Notes: a model not told the origin generated them from the letters alone. Counted from the stretch's first letter, positions 36,218 through 46,069 are shown. The stretch is 64,000 nt of DNA from CBDFKK01 sp965248815 (GCA_965248815.1 CBDFKK010000007.1:62001-126000), one strand, 5' to 3'. Made by a program: numbers and translations.

Positions 36218-37176
36218 TAGCCCGATTGCTCCTGGCGTTGAAAATGCTCAAACAACATGAAGGGCACCACAAGCAGCGCCAGCAAAACAATGGCAACTGC
36301 CGACGCAAGTGGCCAATCGCGATTGAAAAAGAATTCATCATAAAGAACACGCCCGATCATCAGACTATCGGGGCCGCCTAAGAGAACGGGAATGACATAT
36401 TCCCCGGTTGCCGGAATAAAAACGAGCAGACACCCAGCAAAAATCCCGGGGCGCGACAACGGCAACGTGATATCCCAAAACACTTGGCGAGGACGCGAGC
36501 CCAAATCGGCCGCCGCTTCAGGCAGGTCGCGGTTGAGCCGCTCAAGATTTGCGTAAAGCGGCAAAATCATGAACGGCAAATAGGAATAGACAATGCCGAA
36601 GTAGACCGCCAATTCGGTATAGAGCAGCTCGAGCGGCTGATCGATTAAGCCGAGCGCGATCAACGTATTGTTGATGATGCCGTATGTATTGAGCAACCCC
36701 ATCCAGGCATATACACGCAATAGAAACGACGTCCAAAAGGGAAGAATAACCAGCAATAGAAGTAAATTGCGGATGCTGGGGTTTGCTTTGGCAATGGCAT
36801 AGGCCATCGGATAACCAACCAGCAAACACAGAAATGTCGATACAATCGAAATTCTAAGTGAATTCAAATAGGTAAGAACGTACAAATTATCCTGATAAAG
36901 AAATCGAAAATTTTCAAGCGTTACAAAGATGAAGTGTTCGGCATCGTCGGCAAAATTAAACAGTGGCGTATAGGGCGGCCGGGCGACGAGGGGGTCGGAA
37001 AAACTAATTTTAAGGACGATCAAGAACGGCGCCAAAAAGAATAAGAGCAGCCAGGCATAGGGCAGGATGATCAAAATCTGTTGCCAGTAGCGATTGGCCA
37101 GCTCGCCGATTGGACCTAGTTTAATGAGGGAATTTCCGGATTCCGAACGACCGATGACCAAACCCTTTGAGGTCAT
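36217..37176 (-). CDS. ABC transporter permease, PotB type
   Basis: 319 aa from ATG 37176, which overlaps the ATPase stop in ATGA. About six helices, beginning with WQQILIILPYAWLLLFFLAPF and a periplasmic loop before the core. The EAA loop is LPEAAADLGSRPRQVFWDITLPLSRPG. PotB/PotH type, partner of the downstream permease in a heterodimeric channel for cationic amines. Confidence 0.94.
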   Translation of the reverse strand: MTSKGLVIGRSESGNSLIKLGPIGELANRYWQQILIILPYAWLLLFFLAPFLIVLKISFSDPLVARPPYTPLFNFADDAEHFIFVTLENFRFLYQDNLYVLTYLNSLRISIVSTFLCLLVGYPMAYAIAKANPSIRNLLLLLVILPFWTSFLLRVYAWMGLLNTYGIINNTLIALGLIDQPLELLYTELAVYFGIVYSYLPFMILPLYANLERLNRDLPEAAADLGSRPRQVFWDITLPLSRPGIFAGCLLVFIPATGEYVIPVLLGGPDSLMIGRVLYDEFFFNRDWPLASAVAIVLLALLVVPFMLFEHFQRQEQSG

Positions 37177-38321
37177 TCGACAAGCACCAGAAGGCTTGCC
37201 TGGTCCCAAGACAAGAACACCTCTTCATCCCAATCCCAGGTGCGTTTGGCCGAGCGGACGCGATTTTGCGCGCTGACTTGGATGATCTTTCCGGTTTCAA
37301 TTTCAACTCTGAAAATTGACAGTTTTCCAAAGTAACCCTGATCGTGAATGATCCCCTTTAAGCTCGCCAGGTTCGGATCGCTTGGCCGGTCCTTAGAAAC
37401 AAAGACTTTCTCCGGCCTCAACGCAACGATTACCGGCGTCCCGTTTTCAAGATCAGAGTTGTGGGGCACTTCAACGCTGATCGCCAATTCCGCTGACTGA
37501 ATTTTGAGCGATGATCCGGTATTGGCAATAACCTTGCCTTCGAACAAGTTAATCGTTCCGATGAAATCGGCGACAAATCGGTTAGACGGATTCTCGTAAA
37601 CGTCCCGCGGCGTACCGATTTGCTCAAAGCGGCCTTCGTTCATGACAGCTACTTGCGTGGAAAGCGTCATCGCTTCTTCTTGGTCATGGGTGACGACTAC
37701 AAACGTCACACCTAGGTCGTCTTGGATATTGGCAAGCTCAAATTGTGTTTGTTCACGTAGCTTCTTGTCGAGCGCTGCGAGCGGCTCATCTAGCAACAAG
37801 ACTTTTGGCTGTTTAGCCAAGGCGCGCGCAAGGGCCACCCGCTGTTGCTGCCCGCCGGACAATTGATGAGGTTTGCGGTGGCGAAAATCCGAAAGTTGTA
37901 CCAGCTTCAACAATTCGTCGACGCGTTCAGTCATCGCCCCTTTCGACATGTTGTCTCGTTTCAAACCATAGGCGACATTGTTCCAAACGTTCATGTGAGG
38001 AAACAATGCGTACGATTGAAACATCATATTGACCGGGCGCGCATAAGGCGGCAGCGCGGTCATGTCTTGCCCATCAATGACAATACGGCCGCTGGTCGGC
38101 ACTTCGAATCCAGCCATGATTCGCAGCAACGTAGTCTTGCCGCATCCGGAACCGCCAAGAATGGAAAAAAGCTCGCCTTTATTAATCGTGAGGTCGACAT
38201 TGTCGACAGCGCAGAAGTCGCCGAAATACTTGCTGACACCTTCTATTTGAATAAAAGGTGTTTCGGCGCTTTCAGAGGCGACCGGCTTAGGTCTTTCGCT
38301 GGCGGACGACTTTTGATCCAC
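37173..38321 (-). CDS. ABC transporter ATP-binding protein, PotA type
   Basis: 382 aa. Walker A GGSGCGKTTL (56-65), signature LSGGQQQRVALARALA, Walker B VLLLDEPLAALD and the H-loop VVTHDQEEA. The C-terminal ~130 residues are the TOBE regulatory domain typical of polyamine and spermidine importers. It energises uptake with the two permeases and the binding protein. Confidence 0.95.
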   Translation of the reverse strand: MDQKSSASERPKPVASESAETPFIQIEGVSKYFGDFCAVDNVDLTINKGELFSILGGSGCGKTTLLRIMAGFEVPTSGRIVIDGQDMTALPPYARPVNMMFQSYALFPHMNVWNNVAYGLKRDNMSKGAMTERVDELLKLVQLSDFRHRKPHQLSGGQQQRVALARALAKQPKVLLLDEPLAALDKKLREQTQFELANIQDDLGVTFVVVTHDQEEAMTLSTQVAVMNEGRFEQIGTPRDVYENPSNRFVADFIGTINLFEGKVIANTGSSLKIQSAELAISVEVPHNSDLENGTPVIVALRPEKVFVSKDRPSDPNLASLKGIIHDQGYFGKLSIFRVEIETGKIIQVSAQNRVRSAKRTWDWDEEVFLSWDQASLLVLVE

Positions 38322-38387
38322 GTATCACACTTGCGCTTTGCTTTTGATGAATTGGAAAAGAAACATACAGAACATAAGAATGAGTGA

Positions 38388-39503
38388 TTAGATTCCAGTC
38401 TTGAAACGCGCCCACAGGCGGGTTCTACGCCGCTCGAGCTTCGGTTCCAAGGCTCTCTTGACGAACATTGTTTTAAGACTTTGGGGAGGGGGATAAATGG
38501 CCGGATCGGAAAGCACTTCCGGCCTCACATAGGGTTCCGAAGCTTTGTTTCCATTTGCATAAAAGATGAAATTCGAAATCGAAGCGATTACTTTAGGACG
38601 CATTAGGTAATTCAAAAACATATGCGCATTTTCGGGATGAGATGCGTCTGTCGGAATGACTAGGCCATCGATCCAAGCCGGTGATCCTTCTACTGGTATC
38701 GAATAACTCAAGCGCAAATCGACACCGGCTTCTCGTGCACGTTCTTGGGCTTGGGCGTAGTCGCCAGACCAGCTCATAGCCACGCAGACTTCCTTTGCAG
38801 GCAAATCCTGGATCATGCGCGTCGAGCTAAAATATCGAATGTAGGGCCGAATCGACCGGAGCATTTCTTCAACGTCGGCGAGCTCTTGCGGGTCGGCGCT
38901 GTTTTCGTCATATCCCATATAGATCATTGCCATCGGGATGACGTCAGTCGGCGAATCCAAGAACGTAACGCCACAATCAGCAATTCTTGAAATGATATCC
39001 GGATCAAAGACAAGCGCCGAACTGTTGAGCGGCCCGTCAGGAATGCGTTCTTGCACCAAATCTACATTGTACGCAAACCCAGTCGTGCCCCACATATACG
39101 GCACCATGATTTTGTTGCCGCTATCGTAGAGCGCGAGCGAATCGAGAACGGCAGGATCAAGATTGCTCCACAGTGTCAATTTCGATCGGTCAAGGGGCAA
39201 GAACAAACCTATTGGCGCGATGCGTGAAGCAAAAAATGCATCGTGCAAAATGACATCGTAGCCGGTATTGCCAGCGAGCAATTTCGCGTCGACGACTTCG
39301 CTCGAGTCGTAAAGGTCGTAATTGATTTTGATGCCGTACTCGGCCTCAAATTCGGCGATTACTTCTTCGGTCACATAGTCGGACCAATTATAGACATTTA
39401 GTATTTTTTCTTCGTCTTGCGCAGAGGCAGAACTTAAGACAGCAAGGAACGCGAGCGCCATCACTCCAATCCGGCAATGAGCGATCATGCATCTTGTCAC
39501 CAT
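38388..39503 (-). CDS. Polyamine-type ABC solute-binding protein (PotD/PotF family)
   Basis: 371 aa, signal peptide (IGVMALAFLAVLSSASAQ) and then the PotD/PotF start EKILNVYNWSDYVTEEVIAEFEAEYG. The family binds putrescine, spermidine and, in some branches, quaternary amines such as choline or betaine analogues. The WSDYVTEE and AMSWSGDYAQAQ segments line the amine pocket in PotF-like proteins. Paired with the ATPase 66 bases downstream. Confidence 0.94.
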   Translation of the reverse strand: MVTRCMIAHCRIGVMALAFLAVLSSASAQDEEKILNVYNWSDYVTEEVIAEFEAEYGIKINYDLYDSSEVVDAKLLAGNTGYDVILHDAFFASRIAPIGLFLPLDRSKLTLWSNLDPAVLDSLALYDSGNKIMVPYMWGTTGFAYNVDLVQERIPDGPLNSSALVFDPDIISRIADCGVTFLDSPTDVIPMAMIYMGYDENSADPQELADVEEMLRSIRPYIRYFSSTRMIQDLPAKEVCVAMSWSGDYAQAQERAREAGVDLRLSYSIPVEGSPAWIDGLVIPTDASHPENAHMFLNYLMRPKVIASISNFIFYANGNKASEPYVRPEVLSDPAIYPPPQSLKTMFVKRALEPKLERRRTRLWARFKTGI

Positions 39504-39510
39504 CGTGTCC

Positions 39511-40689
39511 TCACAAGCTGTCGATGCCGTATTTTGTCATACGCCGGCCGATAATGAGACGTTGAATTTCACTGGTCCCCTCCCAAATGCGGTCGACCCG
39601 CAGCTCACGATAATAGCGTTCCGCCACATTTTCCCTCATATAGCCTCGGCCGCCAAAAATTTGGAGCGCCCGGTCTGCAACCCTACCCGCCATTTCCGAG
39701 GCGTAAAGTTTGGCCATAGAGCACCGGGAATGGAGGATTTTGACGTCTTCGCCTCGATCGTGGGCATCGGCAGCCTCATAGGTTATCAGGCGGGCCGCCC
39801 AAAGTTCAGTCGCCGAATCCGCCAGTGTGAACTGCACCCACTCCTTCTCGAGCAGGGGCTGTCCGTCAATGATACGCTCCTTTGCGAAAGCTGTTGCCTC
39901 TTCGATCAACCGCGCGGCAGCCCCACAACAGCGCGCCGCAATCATCAAACGCTCGCGGCGAAACCAACTATATGAGAACGCCATATTGTCACCGGGTTGA
40001 CCAATACGATTTTCAGCGGGAACCATAACGTCTGTAAACCGATATATGGGGTGGTGAGAGGCGTAGGTGTGGCTAAACAAGGGCGTGCGCACCAGCTCAA
40101 GGCCCGGACTGTTGACATCGACAAAGAACAAAGCCTGCTCGATTTCCCGGTCTCCATCCATAATCCGCGCCTGCGTAATAAAATAGTCGGCAGAATTAGC
40201 ATCCGTGACAAACCATTTTTCACCGTTGATACGGTAACCGCGCTCATCGCTGTGGGCTGTTGCCCGTATGCCTGCCGCGTCGGATCCTGGTCCTTCTTCT
40301 GTAATGGCATATGCGGTGTGTTTTTCACCGCGCATGAGCGGCAAGATATACGACTCGATTTGTGCGTCGGTACAGGCTTCGAACATCCAATGTTCGGGCT
40401 CGGCAAAGCACCAAGACAACGCATTGGTGACGCCGCCCAAAATTTCCCACGCGGCAACTTGCTGCGTTTGACTAAACGCAAGACCACCATACATTTTAGG
40501 CACATCCATAGAGGACAAACCCAGCTCTAGCGCCGTTTTAGAGTGGGCCGCGCGCAGCTTTTCCGGCAGCTCTCCCTGGTTCAATTCGGCCGTGACTTCG
40601 TGCAATATCAACCCCTTCGCAAAGTCCCGCACCTTTTGCAGCCATTGCTCATCAACCTGGCGGCCGACCTGGGGAATGCTCGTAATCAT
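39511..40689 (-). CDS. Acyl-CoA dehydrogenase
   Basis: 392 aa from ATG 40689, overlapping the TetR stop by 4 bases (ATGA). Flavin-binding motifs AYAITEEGPGSDAAG and WFVTDANSADYF; catalytic Glu in IWEGTSEIQRLIIGR; ALQIFGGRGYMRE near the end. It oxidises an acyl-CoA to the 2-enoyl-CoA; the enoyl-CoA hydratase gene of the opposite operon would follow. The shared transcript with an amine importer implies a nitrogen-bearing or formerly nitrogen-bearing acyl chain. Confidence 0.93.
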   Translation of the reverse strand: MITSIPQVGRQVDEQWLQKVRDFAKGLILHEVTAELNQGELPEKLRAAHSKTALELGLSSMDVPKMYGGLAFSQTQQVAAWEILGGVTNALSWCFAEPEHWMFEACTDAQIESYILPLMRGEKHTAYAITEEGPGSDAAGIRATAHSDERGYRINGEKWFVTDANSADYFITQARIMDGDREIEQALFFVDVNSPGLELVRTPLFSHTYASHHPIYRFTDVMVPAENRIGQPGDNMAFSYSWFRRERLMIAARCCGAAARLIEEATAFAKERIIDGQPLLEKEWVQFTLADSATELWAARLITYEAADAHDRGEDVKILHSRCSMAKLYASEMAGRVADRALQIFGGRGYMRENVAERYYRELRVDRIWEGTSEIQRLIIGRRMTKYGIDSL

Positions 40690-41369
40690 CGGTATGCCTC
40701 GGCGTCTTCGGCGGAAAAGTGTGCAGGAAAGAACTGCGCAAGAAAACCAAAACAAATTTTGCGCGCTTGGCGGCGATTGATTTGTTTAGGCGCCATCAAC
40801 ATATCGAGCCACAATCCTTCGGAAAGAGCCGTTAGGCCGACAGCGATACTGCGAGCATCCAAGCTTTGACTCTCTCCATCACGGACAAGTTCTTCAATCG
40901 GGTAAATTAGTACCCCTTCGTACTCTTCGTCATGCTCTTCGCAGATCTTTGTGTAAGTCGGACGTGATTTGGCTTCTCCTTGAAATGCAAACCAAACGGC
41001 AAGTTTTCGAGGAGCGCACACCTGAGGATCAAAGTCGAGGGCGACGAGCGCGGCGAGTTTTTCCCCTGGGCTGTCGCCGGCCTGTTCGATGGCATGACCC
41101 CAAGCTTGTCGGAAATCGTCGCGCAGAAAGCGCAGGGTTTCGATCAGCAAATTTTCTTTATTGGTAAAATGAAGATTGACAATGCCTTGGCTGAGGCCCG
41201 CGGTTTGCGAAACATGCGCGAGCGTCGTATCGGCAAATCCCCGCTTGGCGATTGAGTCGATTGTGGCTTCAATCAATTGCTGCCGGCGCCGCTCTTTTGC
41301 CGCTTTGCGCCGCCCACCGGCAGCCGTCTCATGAACCTGACTCGAAGCCATCCTACTCTTTGATTCCAT
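40686..41369 (-). CDS. TetR family regulator (BetI-like)
   Basis: 227 aa. N-terminal HTH RRQQLIEATIDSIAKRGFAD followed by LAHVSQTAGLSQGIVNLHF, close to the choline-responsive BetI type, and a C-terminal ligand domain. It shares the domain plan and several blocks (FDPQVCAPRKLAVWFAF; LTALSEGLWLDML) with the TetR half of the Rieske fusion, so the two are duplicates. It sits at the divergent promoter of both operons and probably represses them until the amine or its metabolite binds. Confidence 0.94.
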   Translation of the reverse strand: MESKSRMASSQVHETAAGGRRKAAKERRRQQLIEATIDSIAKRGFADTTLAHVSQTAGLSQGIVNLHFTNKENLLIETLRFLRDDFRQAWGHAIEQAGDSPGEKLAALVALDFDPQVCAPRKLAVWFAFQGEAKSRPTYTKICEEHDEEYEGVLIYPIEELVRDGESQSLDARSIAVGLTALSEGLWLDMLMAPKQINRRQARKICFGFLAQFFPAHFSAEDAEAYR

Positions 41370-41434
41370 TGCCTAATTTCGTCAACCGATGGAAAAAGAC
41401 TATTACATTATATAGACTTATACCACAAAAATGA

Positions 41435-42880
41435 ATGAATGATCATTCAAATTTTACTGGACAGTTGGCTTTAGCGGGTGCGACACTCGGTCAACCGGAA
41501 GGAGGAGGCACGCTGAACACGTGCCATAAACCCATGACCCGTCAACTCGAACGAAGCCATCGACATTTTGAAAAAGCCTCAAAAAAGCTGCCCCTGGGAG
41601 TTGCCTCGAACTTCCGCTTTTGGGGCCCCGACAAGACCATCTACATCGACCACGCAAAGGGCGGGCGCATTTGGGATCTCGATGGCAATGAATATGTCGA
41701 CTATCGACTCGGCTATGGGCCTAGCATTTTGGGCTATGGCGACGAACGGGTAGATGAAGCCGCAAGAGAAGGTATGAAGATCGGCGGCGTATTTGGTCTA
41801 TCGACTGAGCGCGAACTCACGGTTGCCGAGCGCATTTCATCAATGGTGCAGTCGGCCGAAATGATCCGCTATTCCAATTCAGGAACTGAAGCGGTTATGG
41901 CGGCTTTGCGATTAGCGCGCGCCTACAGCGGAAAAGATTCTTACATTGTGATTGAAGGCGGCTATCACGGCGTCTTCGACGCGGTGCTTTGGAGCACGGA
42001 CATAGAAGAATGGGAGCCTGGCGAGGGCAGTCCTCTACTCTTACCTGATAGCGACGGCGTTCCAATGCGCCTCAAACAAATGATCCATCCGGTTCCCCTG
42101 AACGATGTTGAAGCCTTAGAAGGCGTACTCAAGACTCATGGCGACGACATTGGCGCGCTGTTGATTGAACCGATCATGGGCAATTGCTGCAGCATTACCG
42201 CGAGCGTCGCCTATATGCGGAAAGTTCGCGCGCTGTGCGACAACTATAAAGTCGTGCTCATCATCGACGAAGTAAAGACAGGTTTTCGGGTTGCGCGCGG
42301 CGGCGTACAAGAGCTTACAGGCGTTCATGCAGATCTTTGTACTTTCGCCAAGGCCGTTGCTAACGGTTACCCGATTTCCGTTCTCGCTGGCAAAAAAGAA
42401 ATCATGCAAAAAATTGGCGAAGGCGTCCTCCATGGCGGCACCTATACTGCTCATTCGGTAACCTTGGCCGCTGCAGAAAAGACCCTTGAGTTACTTGATG
42501 AAACGGATGCGCTCGCCACAATCGAGTCGTACGGCCGCCAGATACAAGATGGAATCAGCGAGATATTGAATCGCCGCAGCATTGCGCACTCGTTCACCGG
42601 CCACCCGTCCATGGCCGGATTGTTTTTCAGTGAAGACGCGCCGACTAACTATCGTGACTGGAAAAATGCCGATTACACGCTCTACGATACGATCGCGCCG
42701 GAGCTTCATGAGCGCGGCGTCCTTTGCGAACCTGATTCCCGCGAGCCCTGGTTCATTTGCGAAGCCCATGACGACCTTTGTTTATCTCAGACGATTGAGG
42801 CATTCGAGGGCGCCTTGAGCGCCGCCCTGGATCAACTCTCGCCCCAACGGCAAACCGCATCTTCCAACAATACCCATTGA
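41435..42880 (+). CDS. Class-III PLP aminotransferase
   Basis: Up to 481 aa. Fold-type I, glutamate-1-semialdehyde-aminomutase-like branch: RYSNSGTEAVMAALRLARAY, IEGGYHGVFDAV, the IIDEVKTGFR aspartate and the PLP lysine in FAKAVANGYP. The start is uncertain. The ATG at 41435 lies inside the operator palindrome and has no ribosome site, so translation more likely begins near 41513-41534 (strong GGAGGAGG at 41501-41508; next in-frame ATG 41534, MTRQLERSHRHFEK). Probable substrate: an omega-amine or amino acid from the imported compound. First gene of the plus-strand operon. Confidence 0.92.
   Translation: MNDHSNFTGQLALAGATLGQPEGGGTLNTCHKPMTRQLERSHRHFEKASKKLPLGVASNFRFWGPDKTIYIDHAKGGRIWDLDGNEYVDYRLGYGPSILGYGDERVDEAAREGMKIGGVFGLSTERELTVAERISSMVQSAEMIRYSNSGTEAVMAALRLARAYSGKDSYIVIEGGYHGVFDAVLWSTDIEEWEPGEGSPLLLPDSDGVPMRLKQMIHPVPLNDVEALEGVLKTHGDDIGALLIEPIMGNCCSITASVAYMRKVRALCDNYKVVLIIDEVKTGFRVARGGVQELTGVHADLCTFAKAVANGYPISVLAGKKEIMQKIGEGVLHGGTYTAHSVTLAAAEKTLELLDETDALATIESYGRQIQDGISEILNRRSIAHSFTGHPSMAGLFFSEDAPTNYRDWKNADYTLYDTIAPELHERGVLCEPDSREPWFICEAHDDLCLSQTIEAFEGALSAALDQLSPQRQTASSNNTH
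41436..41449. promoter_or_regulatory. TetR-type operator, perfect palindrome
   Basis: TGAATGATCATTCA, a perfect 14-bp palindrome, in the divergent interval between the TetR gene (ends its start region at 41369) and the aminotransferase operon. A TATA-rich stretch (TTACATTATATAGACTTATA, 41403-41422) lies just beside it and could hold -10 elements for both directions. A near-identical site (12/14) precedes the TetR-Rieske fusion. Confidence 0.72.
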
Positions 42881-42888
42881 GCAACTGA

Positions 42889-44505
42889 ATGACATCTTAT
42901 GACGCTATTGTCATTGGAGCCGGACACAACGGCTTGACCAACGCGGCCTTTCTCGCCAAGGCGGGATTGAAGACTTTGGTCGTGGAAAAAAACCCCTACA
43001 TTGGAGGCGCAACGGTCAGCCGCGAACTGCACGAAGGATGGATCTATTCCAACTGTTCCTATGTTTGCAGTTTATTACGGCCCGAAATTTATCGTGCGCT
43101 CAACCTTGCCAAACATGGGCTGCAAGTCGTGCCCTATGGCGGCAGCGCGACATTGATGCAAAACGGTGATTTTTTAGGTAACTACTGGGACCACGAAGTC
43201 CACCACCGCGAATTGGTGCGCCATTCCCCACGCGATGCGGACGCCTACGACCGGTTCAACGCCGATATCTTACGCTATTGCCGGTTTATCAAACCGTTTT
43301 TGATGCGCACGCCGCCGGACCCGACGTCGTTCAAACCGCGAGACTTGTCCGAGCTCTTCTATCTCGGACGAAAACTCTATGACCTCGGCGAAGATCAGCT
43401 TTACGAGTTCATTCGTTTCTTCACTATGAGCATCGCGGACTTCTTAGACGAGTACTTCGAATCCGACGTCATCAAAGCGGCGCTCGCTGGTCCGGGCACG
43501 ATCGGCACGGCGCTTGGTCCATGTTCGCCGGGCTCCGCTTATGTTCTCTTGCACCACGCCATGGGTGACATTGACGGCAACGTGGGCGCCTGGGGATTTG
43601 CCCGCGGTGGCATGGGCTCGATTTCAAAAGCCATGGCCGGTGCATTCCAAGAGCATGGCGGCGAAATCCGTACCGAAGCGCCGGTTCAGCAAATCACCGT
43701 TCGCAATGGAAGCGTGACCGGCGTCGCGCTTGAGAGCGGCGAAGAGATCAACGCAAATCTCGTGGTCTCGAACCTCGATGCCAAGCGTACATTCCTCAAC
43801 GTTATGGACCCTAAAGACTTACCCGACGATGTCGTCGAACTAGCCAAGAATTTCAAAATCCGCGGCTCGTCCGGCAAACTGAATATCGCGCTCGACGACA
43901 TGCCGGATTTTCCAGCGCTTGGCAAAAACAATCCCCTGACCAAAGGCGATTTGCACTGTATCGATAGTGTCGAGCGCATCGAACGCGCTTACGACGATTG
44001 GAAAAACGGCACCTGGTCGAAAGATCCCTATATCGACATGCTCATTCCGACCCAAGTGGACACGACCATGGCGCCGCCCGGCAAACATTACATGACTGTT
44101 TTTGTGCAATATTGCCCGCCGAAACTGGCCGACGGCGATTGGACCGACGACAAGCGCGACGCTTTTGGGGAAACCGTCATGAGTCAAATTGCCGACTACA
44201 GTCCAAACTTTCGCGATATTATTCTGCACGCAGAAGTGCGCACGCCGCGCGAGCTTGAAAACGAAGTGGGCCTGACCGAAGGCAACATCTTCCAAGGTGA
44301 ACTCACTCTCGATCAGTTGCTGTTCAACCGGCCGTTTCCCGGTTACGCGCAATATCGCGGTCCGGTGAAAGGCATGTATATGTGCGGCTCGTCCAATCAC
44401 CCCGGCGGTGGCGTGATGGCTGCGCCGGGAGCCAACGCCGCACGCGAAATACTGCTCGATTTGAAACGCAAGACCACTGTGCCGGAGGACTTTGGCATTG
44501 ACTGA
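42889..44505 (+). CDS. Phytoene-desaturase-like FAD oxidoreductase, copy 1
   Basis: 538 aa, NAD(P)/FAD-dependent oxidoreductase of the COG1233 type. N-terminal dinucleotide loop YDAIVIGAGHNGLTNAAFLAKAG, then EKNPYIGGATVSREL, and a C-terminal GSSNHPGGGVMAAPGANAA flavin motif. The first of a tandem pair. Bacterial homologues are often far from carotenoid synthesis, and no other carotenoid genes are near. Here it may oxidise an amine or an alkene-like intermediate. The true substrate is unknown. Confidence 0.9.
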   Translation: MTSYDAIVIGAGHNGLTNAAFLAKAGLKTLVVEKNPYIGGATVSRELHEGWIYSNCSYVCSLLRPEIYRALNLAKHGLQVVPYGGSATLMQNGDFLGNYWDHEVHHRELVRHSPRDADAYDRFNADILRYCRFIKPFLMRTPPDPTSFKPRDLSELFYLGRKLYDLGEDQLYEFIRFFTMSIADFLDEYFESDVIKAALAGPGTIGTALGPCSPGSAYVLLHHAMGDIDGNVGAWGFARGGMGSISKAMAGAFQEHGGEIRTEAPVQQITVRNGSVTGVALESGEEINANLVVSNLDAKRTFLNVMDPKDLPDDVVELAKNFKIRGSSGKLNIALDDMPDFPALGKNNPLTKGDLHCIDSVERIERAYDDWKNGTWSKDPYIDMLIPTQVDTTMAPPGKHYMTVFVQYCPPKLADGDWTDDKRDAFGETVMSQIADYSPNFRDIILHAEVRTPRELENEVGLTEGNIFQGELTLDQLLFNRPFPGYAQYRGPVKGMYMCGSSNHPGGGVMAAPGANAAREILLDLKRKTTVPEDFGID

Positions 44506-46069
44506 GACTTACGACGCCCTTGTCATTGGCGCGGGACACAACGGATTGGTCTGCGCATCATATTTGGGCAAAGCTGGCAAAAAAGTTCTTGTCGTCGAAG
44601 CGGCCAACCAGGTTGGCGGCGCATCGGTTACGCGTGAATTTGCCGACGGCTTCAAAGTGTCGCCCTGCGCGCACATTCTGAACATGCTCAATCCGACAAT
44701 CGCTACCGAGTTGAATCTACAGGCCCACGGCCTTGAATATGCCGCAACGTCGCTCGACACGATAGCTCTGTCGCAAGACGGCCAACACGTGACTTTGGGC
44801 GGGGATTATATCTCAGGTGATGAGATCTCCGATAAAGACGTCCAAGCGTACAGCAAATTCAAGGGCCGCATGAAGGCTCATACCAAAACCCTTGCCCCGC
44901 TGCTCATGAAACGCCCGCCGCGACTTGTCAACGGTGACTTTGCCGACACGGTGACATTGGCCAAACTTGGATGGGATGTACGTTTCGGGCTTGGCAAAGA
45001 CAGTATGCGGGATTTTCTGCGCGTCGTCGGTATCAATATTTTTGATGTTTTGGAAGAAGTATTCGAGAGCAATCTCATCAAAGGCACAATTGCTTTCGAT
45101 GCCGTTCTTGGTACGCAAATGGGGCCACGCTCGCCCAACAGCGTGCTCTCTTATCTTTATCGATTGATTGGAGAGCTAAACGGCAATTCATCGGGCCTCG
45201 CGCTGCCGAAGGGCGGCATGGGCGCCGTCACAGCCGCGCTGGCCCGCGTTGCCCAAGCAAATAGCACGCAAATCCGCACCGGCGCAAAAGTTGCTAAACT
45301 TGTGATCAACGACGGTCGCGTGGCCGGTGCTGAATTGGAGGGCGGTGAAACGGTTTTGGCCTCAACAGTCATCTCCAATGCTGATCCAAAAACAACATTG
45401 CTAAAGCTCGCGGGCGCGCCAAACCTGGAAGCCTATTTCGCACACCGCGTCAATAACATTCGCATGAACGGCACGGCGGCCAAATTGCATCTGGCTCTGA
45501 ATGGGCTTCCCTCGTTTAAGGGATTGGGCGAAGCGCAAATGGGTCAGCGCTTGGTTATCGCTCCCAACATGGCATCTGTCGAACGGGCGTTCGATCACTC
45601 TAAGTACGGTGAATTCTCCAGCGAACCGGCAATAGAAATAGTAATGCCGACCGTGCATGATGCATCGCTTGCGCCAGCAGGAAGTCATGTGATGAGCGCC
45701 ATCGTGCAGTACGCGCCTTATAAATTGAAGCGAGGCTGGGAAAACAACAAAGCCAAGTTCTTAGACGTGGTGCTCGATACGATTTCGGTTCACGCGCCCG
45801 ATCTACGCAGCAGAATCGAACATGTGGAACTCCTCACGCCGGTCGACATTGAACAGGAGTTCGGCATGACCGGCGGTCATTGGCATCATGGTGAACTTTC
45901 CATCGATCAGCTCTTGATGATGCGGCCCGTCTATGGCGCGGCTCAGTACAAGACGCCCCTTGATGGACTCTATCTGTGTAGCGCCGGCGCACATCCAGGT
46001 GGCGGTGTCATGGGCGCGGCGGGACACAACGCGGCGAAAGCAGTGATCGCGGAAAGCAAAGCAGCATGA
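44498..46069 (+). CDS. Phytoene-desaturase-like FAD oxidoreductase, copy 2
   Basis: 523 aa. TTG 44498 is preferred because GGAGG lies 9 bases before it (TTG 44492 would be too close). It overlaps the end of copy 1 by 8 bases. Same architecture as copy 1: YDALVIGAGHNGLVCASYLGKAG, VEAANQVGGASVTREF and SAGAHPGGGVMGAAGHNAA. The pair may form a heterodimer or act in sequence. The stop overlaps the next gene by 4 bases (ATGA), so translation is coupled. Confidence 0.9.
   Translation: MTETYDALVIGAGHNGLVCASYLGKAGKKVLVVEAANQVGGASVTREFADGFKVSPCAHILNMLNPTIATELNLQAHGLEYAATSLDTIALSQDGQHVTLGGDYISGDEISDKDVQAYSKFKGRMKAHTKTLAPLLMKRPPRLVNGDFADTVTLAKLGWDVRFGLGKDSMRDFLRVVGINIFDVLEEVFESNLIKGTIAFDAVLGTQMGPRSPNSVLSYLYRLIGELNGNSSGLALPKGGMGAVTAALARVAQANSTQIRTGAKVAKLVINDGRVAGAELEGGETVLASTVISNADPKTTLLKLAGAPNLEAYFAHRVNNIRMNGTAAKLHLALNGLPSFKGLGEAQMGQRLVIAPNMASVERAFDHSKYGEFSSEPAIEIVMPTVHDASLAPAGSHVMSAIVQYAPYKLKRGWENNKAKFLDVVLDTISVHAPDLRSRIEHVELLTPVDIEQEFGMTGGHWHHGELSIDQLLMMRPVYGAAQYKTPLDGLYLCSAGAHPGGGVMGAAGHNAAKAVIAESKAA

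Noticed and set aside
42889..46069. Carotenoid biosynthesis operon
   Set aside because: The two phytoene-desaturase-like genes are not accompanied by crtB, crtE or other carotenoid genes, and the fold is shared by many other oxidoreductases.
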